A model generated the notes under the pieces. That model was not told the origin of the DNA, did no database searches, and saw only the letters and a program-made list of their open reading frames with translations. A program made the translations under genes and the position numbers. Positions 1-5,835 of a stretch of DNA of 11,168 nucleotides are shown piece by piece (position 1 is the stretch's first letter; each line of letters begins with the position of its first letter). The stretch is from the NCBI GenBank assembly GCA_031277155.1, contig JAITMW010000152.1, positions 1 through 11,168 of the forward strand, given 5' to 3'. The DNA comes from Clostridiales bacterium (lineage in GTDB: Bacteria; Bacillota; Clostridia; Lachnospirales; WRAX01).

Positions 1-511
1 CGGCGGCAGTAATGATGCCATGCACCAGGGCGGTCTCCTCTTCCGCATCAACCTTGCCCATCACATGGGCCGACAAATTACCGCCTGCCGGCTTGCCGCC
101 CACGCCCACGCGCACGCGCACAAAATCCTCGGTTTCCAGATGGTATAATATGCTCTTCATACCGTTGTGTCCGCCGGCGCTGCCGCGTTCGCGTATGCGA
201 ATTTTGCCCACGGGCAGGTCTATGTCGTCATAAACCACGATAAGGCGGTGGGCTATGTCCTCGGGCTCCATTTTATACCAACGCACAAAATCCCTCACTG
301 CCTCGCCGGAGAGGTTCATATATGTGGTGGGCTTCACCGGCACAATTTTTTGGCTGCCAATAAAGCCCTCTCCCGCAAAGGCCGCAAATTTCGACTCTTT
401 TATGCGTATCTCGTGGTTTCGCGCGATAAGGTCAATAACTTCAAAGCCCATGTTGTGGCGGCTGTGGACATATCGCCTGCCGGGGTTGCCCAGCCCGAAA
501 ATCAAATACAT
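1..511 (-). CDS. pth: Peptidyl-tRNA hydrolase, C-terminus cut off by window edge
   Basis: Hydrolyses the ester bond of peptidyl-tRNAs that drop off the ribosome, recycling tRNA in the cytosol. The visible 170 codons start MYLIFGLGNPG. They contain the expected family residues: Asn9 in GNPG, the catalytic His19 in SRHNMGF (equivalent to E. coli His20), the TYMNLSG motif around residue 64-70, the YDDIDLP motif with its catalytic-site aspartate, and GGHNG. The family is usually about 185-195 residues, so some 15-25 C-terminal residues lie outside the window. The ATG at 511 is chosen because AGGAG sits about 6 nt upstream, inside the last codons of the preceding glmU-like gene, whose stop is only 1 nt away. 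The two genes are therefore very probably cotranscribed and translationally coupled. The glmU-pth neighbourhood is common in Bacillota, often with other genes between them. Identification is secure. Confidence 0.96.
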   Translation of the reverse strand, partial: MYLIFGLGNPGRRYVHSRHNMGFEVIDLIARNHEIRIKESKFAAFAGEGFIGSQKIVPVKPTTYMNLSGEAVRDFVRWYKMEPEDIAHRLIVVYDDIDLPVGKIRIRERGSAGGHNGMKSILYHLETEDFVRVRVGVGGKPAGGNLSAHVMGKVDAEEETALVHGIITAA

Positions 512-512
512 T

Positions 513-1595
513 TTATCTCCTCTTAGCCCATCCTTCAATATTGGTCTGCCTTTCACGCGCAATGCCCAGGGCGTCCGGCGGCACATTCTTGTTAATCGTA
601 GACCCGGCGGCGGTATATGCTCCTTTGCCCACGGTGACAGGTGCAATCAAATTGGTATTGCAGCCTATAAACGCACCGTCTTCCACCACTGTATGACACT
701 TTTTCTTGCCGTTAAAATTCACGGTAATTGCGCCGCAGCCGATATTTACATTTTCGCCGATTGTGGCATCGCCTATGTAACTGAGGTGGCTGGCCTTGCT
801 GCCGTCGCCCACTGTGGCGTTTTTCACCTCAACGAAGTCGCCGATCTTACAGTTTTTGCCTATTACAGAGCCGGGCCGCAGATATGCATAGGGACCAACG
901 GCGGTGCCGTCGCCAATTTCGGATTTCAGGCAGGTGCTGTTCCAAATTTCCACATTGTCGCCAATTTTCATGTCAACCAGGCGGCAATTTTGCCCTATGA
1001 TGCAGTTTTTGCCAATGGTGGTGGTGCCTTCGATGATTGCGCCGGGATAAATTGTTGTATCCATACCGATTTTAACATCGGGGCCGATGCAGGTATTGTC
1101 AGCGTCGACAATGGTGACGCCGCCCAGCATATGCCCGCGATTTGCGCGCTGGCGCACAATTTTTGCGGCCCTGTCCAAATCCACCCTGTTTTTAATCACA
1201 AAGACATTGCCGCTGCCTTCGGCATCCGCGATATTTATCATATTTACGCCGTTTTGCGCGGCCTCCCTAAGAGCACCCACAACATCCACCACATCAAACA
1301 TAACAGCCCCGGGCAGGATGAGGTATGCGGCATCCTTGCCATATTCCTCAATAATATCTTGCACAGATGTCATGTCCCTGCCCTTGCAAATCACCGGCAC
1401 GGCGGCGTCTTCCAGATAGTGACAATAGCGCGCCTCTTCCACCAGCACAATAATACCCAAAGGCTGTGCCTGCACCAGCGCGCGCAGCATATAATCTATC
1501 ACCCTGCGCCCAAAAATTTCGTGATGGCTGGCGGGCCGATTTGACAGCATCTCTTCTTCGTGATGCAAATCTATAATTGCGTAAAAGTCTTTCAT
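513..1595 (-). CDS. glmU: GlmU-like protein: intact acetyltransferase half, shortened and degenerate uridyltransferase half
   Basis: GlmU normally makes UDP-GlcNAc in two steps, acetylating GlcN-1-P (C-terminal left-handed beta-helix) and then transferring UMP (N-terminal Rossmann domain). This 360-aa protein has a full C-terminal domain (about 165-360) with hexapeptide repeats. Arg240, Lys258, His270 (SHLSYIGD), Tyr273, Asn284, Asn293 and Lys299 match E. coli Arg333, Lys351, His363, Tyr366, Asn377, Asn386 and Lys392 at a constant offset of 93. The N-terminal part (1-164) is about 93 residues short. Where the family has LAAGKGTRM it reads IDLHHEEEM, and the metal-binding Asp of YGDVP is Ala in LPGAVMF. 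The NNR-like element survives as KNR at 135-137. I infer acetyltransferase activity only. The start at 1595 follows AAGGAGG at 6 nt spacing. The open frame extends upstream through the 43-bp repeats but the ribosome binding site rules that extension out. pth follows after 1 nt. Confidence 0.88.
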   Translation of the reverse strand: MKDFYAIIDLHHEEEMLSNRPASHHEIFGRRVIDYMLRALVQAQPLGIIVLVEEARYCHYLEDAAVPVICKGRDMTSVQDIIEEYGKDAAYLILPGAVMFDVVDVVGALREAAQNGVNMINIADAEGSGNVFVIKNRVDLDRAAKIVRQRANRGHMLGGVTIVDADNTCIGPDVKIGMDTTIYPGAIIEGTTTIGKNCIIGQNCRLVDMKIGDNVEIWNSTCLKSEIGDGTAVGPYAYLRPGSVIGKNCKIGDFVEVKNATVGDGSKASHLSYIGDATIGENVNIGCGAITVNFNGKKKCHTVVEDGAFIGCNTNLIAPVTVGKGAYTAAGSTINKNVPPDALGIARERQTNIEGWAKRR

Positions 1596-1616
1596 GGTGT
1601 CCTCCTTCATTGATGA

Positions 1617-1702
1617 TAACCACCCCGGCGCTTCGCGCCACCCCTCCGGAGGAGGGGAATAACCACCCCGGCGCTTCGCGCCACCCCTCCAAAGGAGGGG
1701 AA
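1617..1702. repeat. Two tandem copies of a 43-bp hairpin-rich intergenic repeat
   Basis: Units 1617-1659 and 1660-1702 are identical except for the triplet in the second hairpin (CGG versus CAA). Each unit contains two dyads: GGCGCTTCGCGCC (5-bp stem, TTC loop) and CCCTCC-N3-GGAGGGG. The repeat lies between the ispH-rpsA terminator and the glmU ribosome binding site. It resembles short REP- or MITE-like intergenic repeats dispersed in many bacterial genomes and often mis-translated as reading frames. Copies elsewhere in this genome cannot be seen from one window. Confidence 0.8.
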
Positions 1703-1708
1703 TTGGCG

Positions 1709-1736
1709 TAAAAAGGGGAATGTCTCCATTCCCCCC
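1709..1736 (-). terminator. Rho-independent terminator of the aroH/cmk-plsC-ispH/rpsA operon
   Basis: On the minus strand a perfect 8-bp stem GGGGAATG/CATTCCCC (1715-1734) with a GAGA tetraloop (GNRA type) is followed by TTTTT (1714-1710). It starts about 7 nt after the rpsA stop codon. Transcription of glmU-pth would need partial read-through or a promoter in 1596-1708; I see no clear promoter there. Confidence 0.85.
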
Positions 1737-1740
1737 GGGT

Positions 1741-4080
1741 TTATTCTTCCGTATTTTCTTCTGATTTTTCGGCGATTTCTTCTGCGGCTGTTTCTTCTGC
1801 AACTGCTTCTTCCACAACCACTTCTTCTGCAATTGCTTCTTCTACAGCTACTTCCTCTGCAATTGCTTCTTCTACAGCCACTTCTTCTGCAATTGCTTCC
1901 TGGACAACTGTTTCTTCGGCTTCTTCCGCCGCCTCTGTTGCTTCAACAGCTTCAACAACTTCATCGTCGTCATAGTCGCCATCGTCGTCGTAATCGTCGT
2001 CGTCATAGTCATCGTCGTAATAATCGTCGTCGTAATCGTCGTCGTAATCCGGCTCTGCCGCCTCTTTAATGGACAGGCTGATTTTCTTTGCCTCAAGGTT
2101 GAGGTCTGTAACCTTCACCTGCACCACCTGCCCCGCCGTCAACTCTTCTTCGGGCTTGTTGACATGCTTGTGGGCAATTTGCGAGATATGCACAAGGCCG
2201 TCCACGCCGTCTTCAAGCACTACAAAGGCGCCGAAATTGACCATGCGCACAACCTTGCCTTCCACGATGCTGCCGATGGGATATTTTTCCTCGATGGCGT
2301 TCCATGGGTCGCTGTTTATGTCTTTAAGGGACAGGGATACCTTGCCTTTATCCTTGTCCAGCTTGATGACATAGGCTTCCACGGTGTCGCCCTCTTTCAG
2401 CACATCCGAAACCTTCTTTACGCGCCCCCAGGACAGCTCTGAAACGTGGATAAGGCCGTCCACGCCGCCCAAATCCACAAAGGCGCCAAAAGCCGCGATG
2501 CTGGACACTTGGCCCGTCACCTTTATGCCTTCTTCCAAGCCCGCCATGGCCGCGTCCTTCTTTTCTTGCGCCTCTTTGGCGGCCAGCGCCCTGCGCCCGG
2601 CTATGATACGCCAAGGGCGTTTGCTTTTGTCCAGCTCTAAAATCATGAAGTTGAAGGTTTGGTCAAGCACGACGCTAAGGTCTTTGGAGAAGCGCTCCGA
2701 CACTTGGCTGGCGGGCACAAAGGCGCGCACGCCCGCGATATTCGCGATGACGCCGCCTTTTACAACCTCCGTCACCTTGCCGGCAATGGGCAATTCGTGC
2801 ATAAAGGCTTCTTCGATGTCTTTGTAGCCCTTTTGCGCGTCAATACGCTTTTTGGACAGCAACACATTGCCGTCGCCGTCATTTACGCGCAGGACAAAGA
2901 CCTCAATTTCATCGCCGGGCTTTACAACCTCTGCCGGGTCGATGTCGGGATTATCCGAAAATTGGTTTCTTTGGATGATGCCATCGGACTTGAATTGCAA
3001 ATCCACCATAACTTCACCATTTACGACGCTGATAACTTTGCCTTTGACAATTTGCCCCGTATGTAAAGATGTAATAGATTCGTCCAGCATCTCTTCAAAG
3101 TTTTCGCCTTTTGCGGCGGCGTTTTCGGTTGTGGTTTCGGCTACGGCTTCTTGCGCAGTTTCTGCCGCGGCTTCTTGCGCAACCTCGGCCGCGGCCTCAT
3201 CTGCGGTAATTTCGGGCACAATGGCGCCCTCTTCTAAATTCTTTTCAAATTCGCTCATTCGTTTGACAGCCTCCTCTATTGTAGCAGGAGGGGTGGACGC
3301 TCCTGCGGTTATACCAATTCTATCATCAATCGCAAAATTTTTCAACTGTAAATCGTCAATACTTTCAATAAAATATGTATTTTTTTGCACGGCTCTGCAA
3401 ATATCGTATAATTTACGGCTATTGGAACTATCGGCATCGCCAATCACAATCATTTTGTCTACCTGCCGCGCCAAATTTTCTGCCGCCGCCTGTTTTTTTT
3501 GCGTGTCAACGCAAATTGTGTTGAAGATTTCGAGATTTTTTATAATGCCTTGCAGCTTTTTGGTAATCTCTTGAAAGCCCTGCACGGAAAACGTAGTTTG
3601 AGACATCAGGAAATGCTGCCTGTTGTCGTCAAAAGCCATGCCATCAACCTGTTTTGCGTCGCGGATTATTATAGCATTATCATCTATCCATCCGTTTATA
3701 CCAACAATTTCCGGGTGGTTGGCGTCTCCCGCGATGATTACAATTGCATCCTCGTCATATTTGGCCTTTGCCAATTTTTGGTTGGCTTTGACGCATGGGC
3801 ATGTGAGGTCAATAAAATCCAGCTTTTTGTCCCACAATGCCTTATAGGTCCGGGGCGGCTCGCCGTGGGCTCTGATTATAACAATGCCGTCATTCACCTT
3901 TGCCACACTGTCAGTAATTCTTGCGCCCTTTGCCTGCATATCCCGCACCACGGCTTTGTTGTGCGTAACAGGCCCCAAAGTTGTGACAACTTTGCCGCCG
4001 GCAACAGCGTTGTAAACGCCGTCTACAGCCCGCCTCACCCCAAAGCAAAATCCATAAGCGTCAGCCAGGACAATCTCCAT
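1741..4080 (-). CDS. ispH-rpsA: Fusion of IspH (HMBPP reductase) with ribosomal protein S1, acidic repetitive tail
   Basis: A 779-aa fusion. Residues 1-282 are IspH/LytB, the last enzyme of the MEP isoprenoid pathway, which reduces HMBPP to IPP/DMAPP with a [4Fe-4S] cluster. Cluster cysteines are Cys12 (GFCFGV), Cys94 (DLTCP) and Cys190 (NTICVD). His40, His72 and His122 are present, as are the proton-donor Glu124 in HPEIVG and the substrate residues Ser218/Asn220 and Ser262. An Ala/Glu-rich linker (about 284-338) leads to four S1 RNA-binding domains at about 340-413, 430-499, 517-588 and 600-672. Domains 3 and 4 are the most typical (FGAFVDL...GLIHVSEL; FGAFVVL...GLVHISQI). Residues 675-779 form a low-complexity acidic tail. 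ATG 4080 is preferred over in-frame GTG 4092 because GGTGG lies just upstream of the ATG and nothing lies upstream of the GTG. plsC ends 22 nt upstream. The fusion is known in Clostridia and relatives. Confidence 0.95.
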   Translation of the reverse strand: MEIVLADAYGFCFGVRRAVDGVYNAVAGGKVVTTLGPVTHNKAVVRDMQAKGARITDSVAKVNDGIVIIRAHGEPPRTYKALWDKKLDFIDLTCPCVKANQKLAKAKYDEDAIVIIAGDANHPEIVGINGWIDDNAIIIRDAKQVDGMAFDDNRQHFLMSQTTFSVQGFQEITKKLQGIIKNLEIFNTICVDTQKKQAAAENLARQVDKMIVIGDADSSNSRKLYDICRAVQKNTYFIESIDDLQLKNFAIDDRIGITAGASTPPATIEEAVKRMSEFEKNLEEGAIVPEITADEAAAEVAQEAAAETAQEAVAETTTENAAAKGENFEEMLDESITSLHTGQIVKGKVISVVNGEVMVDLQFKSDGIIQRNQFSDNPDIDPAEVVKPGDEIEVFVLRVNDGDGNVLLSKKRIDAQKGYKDIEEAFMHELPIAGKVTEVVKGGVIANIAGVRAFVPASQVSERFSKDLSVVLDQTFNFMILELDKSKRPWRIIAGRRALAAKEAQEKKDAAMAGLEEGIKVTGQVSSIAAFGAFVDLGGVDGLIHVSELSWGRVKKVSDVLKEGDTVEAYVIKLDKDKGKVSLSLKDINSDPWNAIEEKYPIGSIVEGKVVRMVNFGAFVVLEDGVDGLVHISQIAHKHVNKPEEELTAGQVVQVKVTDLNLEAKKISLSIKEAAEPDYDDDYDDDYYDDDYDDDDYDDDGDYDDDEVVEAVEATEAAEEAEETVVQEAIAEEVAVEEAIAEEVAVEEAIAEEVVVEEAVAEETAAEEIAEKSEENTEE
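1799..1888 (-). repeat. Three 30-bp in-frame repeats in the IspH-S1 acidic tail
   Basis: Units 1799-1828, 1829-1858 and 1859-1888 are near-identical, with a partial fourth unit beginning at 1889. They encode the decapeptide EAIAEEVAVE and close variants (residues about 728-767). Upstream in the reading direction (about 1964-2052), GTC/GTA-type triplets on the plus strand encode a run of Asp with regularly spaced Tyr (residues 678-707). Such repeats are prone to copy-number change by slippage. Confidence 0.85.
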
Positions 4081-4102
4081 ATCAACCACCACAATTCATT
4101 AT

Positions 4103-4684
4103 TTATTGCAACGCAGCTATGGCGTCCATAACCTCGCCCGCAATCTCGTTTAGCTGATGCGTACGCACCTTTTTGCCCCAATAATCCTCAAAAGATATGG
4201 GCGCGCCGATATTTATCCGCACCTTGGAGAAAATCTTGAATTTTGAGGAAATGTTGACGGGAACCACGGGCACGCGGCCTTTCACGGCAAACAGCGCGAC
4301 CCCCGCCTTTGCCTCGGTTTGGTCAAAATCCTGCCTGCGCCCGCCCTGCATAAAAATGGCAATGGCGCGGCCTTCTTTTAATGCCTGCAAGGTGCGCTTA
4401 AAGCTGTCCATGGTTGGGCTTTCGCGATTTATGGGGATGGCGCCCAAAGCGTCAAACAGCCAGGAAAGATATTTAATTTGCCATAGCTCGTGCTTTGCCA
4501 AAAAATGCAGCTGCCTGGGGCAGGCCACACCAAGCACCACAGTGTCCTGAAGGTTTGTGTGGTTGGCGCACAGGATGACGCCGCCCGCAGAAGGGATGTT
4601 CGCCAGGCCCTTCACCTTAAAGCGAAACATGATTCTATAGAGCGGGCCGCAAATCACCTTGGCAAATCTGTAAAATTTAGACAT
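4103..4684 (-). CDS. plsC: PlsC-like 1-acylglycerol-3-phosphate O-acyltransferase
   Basis: A 193-aa membrane-associated acyltransferase that probably acylates lysophosphatidate to phosphatidate in phospholipid synthesis. Visible family blocks: NHTNLQD with the catalytic HX4D (His42, Asp47); AIPINRES with Arg87; a block III reading FMQGGRR (111-117) where the family usually has FPEGTR; and VPVVPVNI (138-145). The N-terminus contains a short hydrophobic stretch. ATG 4684 is chosen; it overlaps the end of the cmk fusion by 8 nt and has AAGG about 9 nt upstream. An in-frame GTG at 4693 would add three residues. The position between cmk and ispH-rpsA is a conserved Bacillota arrangement. The Glu-to-Gln change in block III may alter substrate handling, so exact specificity is less sure than the family. 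Confidence 0.9.
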   Translation of the reverse strand: MSKFYRFAKVICGPLYRIMFRFKVKGLANIPSAGGVILCANHTNLQDTVVLGVACPRQLHFLAKHELWQIKYLSWLFDALGAIPINRESPTMDSFKRTLQALKEGRAIAIFMQGGRRQDFDQTEAKAGVALFAVKGRVPVVPVNISSKFKIFSKVRINIGAPISFEDYWGKKVRTHQLNEIAGEVMDAIAALQ

Positions 4685-5705
4685 AGGGCACACCTTTTTC
4701 TTTGATTATTTGCAAAATAGCCGCCACAACCTCCGGGATGTCCATGTCGCTGGTGTCCACCACCACGGCATCTTCCGCCTGCTTCAGCGGCGACGATGCC
4801 CTGCTGCTGTCGTCAAAATCGCGCTTTTGGATTTGGGCGGCAATGCTGTCAAAGTCGTAATCCAGGCCCATGGCCGCAAGCTCGTTACATCTGCGCCGGG
4901 TTCGCGCCTCAAGGGACGCTGTCAAAAAAATCTTCACAGGGGCGTCAGCCAGCACCACCGTGCCGATGTCCCGCCCATCCATCACCGCATTGCGGCTGTT
5001 GGACAGCCGCCGTTGCAGCTCTACCAGCTTTTGGCGCACACCCGCATAAACGGCCACGGCAGAGGCGCCGACGCCCATCTCCGCCGTCCTTACGGCGCGA
5101 GTAACATCCTCGCCGGCCAAAAATATGCGCTGACCATCCGGTGCGTAGGCAATGTCTATGTCAATATTTTCCATGGCAGTCAGCACATCACCTTCGTCGT
5201 CCCAATTTTTCCCGGATTCTCGGACATGCAGCGCCACGGTTCTATACATGGCGCCCGTGTCTATATGCACAAAGCCCAGCCGCGCGGCCACGGCCTTTGC
5301 AATGGTGCTTTTGCCCGAGGCCGAAGGCCCGTCTATGGCAATTTTAATGCCTGTGCTTAAATCCGGTCGCAAAGTCCGTGCCTCTTTCAGGTAAATATGC
5401 CGCACATCTTTTTGCGCGATGTCTGCCTGTGCCGTCACCTGCACCCGTAAGCACCGCGGCAAGCTGCCCTCCACATGCATTTCCCGGAGGCATGTCAGCG
5501 CGGCCTGGGTCAGGCCCAGCTCCCGCGCGGCCACGGCGGGATATGCCTTGTCCAAATCCGCGGTTGCCGTAAATAATATGGAAATAACGCGGTCATTTTC
5601 AAGGCCGTTGGCCCTGAAAATTTCTTGCAGCAATTCTTTCGCGGCCGCAGTTATGCCGTCTTTTGTGTTTTCGGCCGTTGTGGCCCCTCTTATGGCTACA
5701 ATCAT
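4677..5705 (-). CDS. aroH-cmk: Fusion of AroH-type chorismate mutase with cytidylate kinase
   Basis: A 342-aa protein with two complete enzymes. Residues 1-118 match monofunctional AroH chorismate mutase (chorismate to prephenate, Phe/Tyr synthesis). Arg6 (IRGATT), Cys72, Glu75 (CLREM), Arg87, Tyr105 and Arg113 (LRPDL) align with B. subtilis AroH Arg7, Cys75, Glu78, Arg90, Tyr108 and Arg116. From residue 119 a full-length cytidylate kinase (CMP/dCMP to CDP/dCDP) follows, with P-loop GPSASGKST (126-134), HIDTGAMYR, GRDIGTVV and RDFDDSSR-type motifs. There is essentially no linker: the AroH tail runs straight into the first Cmk strand. The ATG at 5705 has GAGGG about 5 nt upstream. It is the first gene of an operon with plsC (8-nt overlap) and ispH-rpsA. 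A promoter and adjacent dyad lie about 75 nt upstream. Confidence 0.95.
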   Translation of the reverse strand: MIVAIRGATTAENTKDGITAAAKELLQEIFRANGLENDRVISILFTATADLDKAYPAVAARELGLTQAALTCLREMHVEGSLPRCLRVQVTAQADIAQKDVRHIYLKEARTLRPDLSTGIKIAIDGPSASGKSTIAKAVAARLGFVHIDTGAMYRTVALHVRESGKNWDDEGDVLTAMENIDIDIAYAPDGQRIFLAGEDVTRAVRTAEMGVGASAVAVYAGVRQKLVELQRRLSNSRNAVMDGRDIGTVVLADAPVKIFLTASLEARTRRRCNELAAMGLDYDFDSIAAQIQKRDFDDSSRASSPLKQAEDAVVVDTSDMDIPEVVAAILQIIKEKGVPYV

Positions 5706-5767
5706 TTTGCCCTCGCGTTTTCGGGGGATGTGTCAACTAAAAGTTTTGGCAAAGCTCGGGGAGGTTG

Positions 5768-5785
5768 TGTAAGTTACACCTTACA
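5768..5785 (-). promoter_or_regulatory. Operator-like dyad TGTAAG-N6-CTTACA
   Basis: A perfect 6-bp inverted repeat with a 6-bp centre lies directly downstream of the -10 box of the aroH-cmk promoter, covering the probable transcription start. Geometry and half-sites resemble the E. coli TyrR box (TGTAAA-N6-TTTACA). TyrR is mostly gammaproteobacterial, so the cognate regulator here is unknown. The dyad could instead act as a short RNA stem in the leader. Confidence 0.5.
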
Positions 5786-5787
5786 AC

Positions 5788-5816
5788 ATTATAGCACAAA
5801 TACGAAAATTATGCAA
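5788..5816 (-). promoter_or_regulatory. Sigma-A promoter for aroH-cmk operon
   Basis: On the minus strand TTGCAT (5816-5811), 17-nt spacer, TATAAT (5793-5788). It lies in the 130-nt gap between the M3 peptidase stop and the cmk fusion start, giving a leader of about 75 nt. No terminator is visible after the peptidase, so read-through may add to expression. Confidence 0.75.
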
Positions 5817-5835
5817 CAGTTGGTAGATAGGTCCA

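Noticed and set aside
255..1544. Long plus-strand open frame (429 codons) opposite glmU and pth
   Set aside because: It is the antisense of two well-supported genes, has no family features and no ribosome binding site; its His/Ala-rich makeup mirrors the other strand.
1596..1832. Upstream extension of the glmU reading frame
   Set aside because: It translates the 43-bp repeats and the reverse-frame of the rpsA tail. AAGGAGG directly before ATG 1595 fixes the start there.
1833..2069. Leu/Gln/Arg-rich plus-strand frame
   Set aside because: It is the mirror of the acidic repeat tail of the IspH-S1 fusion; low-complexity DNA keeps several frames open.
5730..5735. Minus-strand TTGACA in the aroH-cmk leader as a second promoter
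   Set aside because: No -10 box lies 16-18 nt downstream; that stretch is GC-rich and reaches the ribosome binding site.
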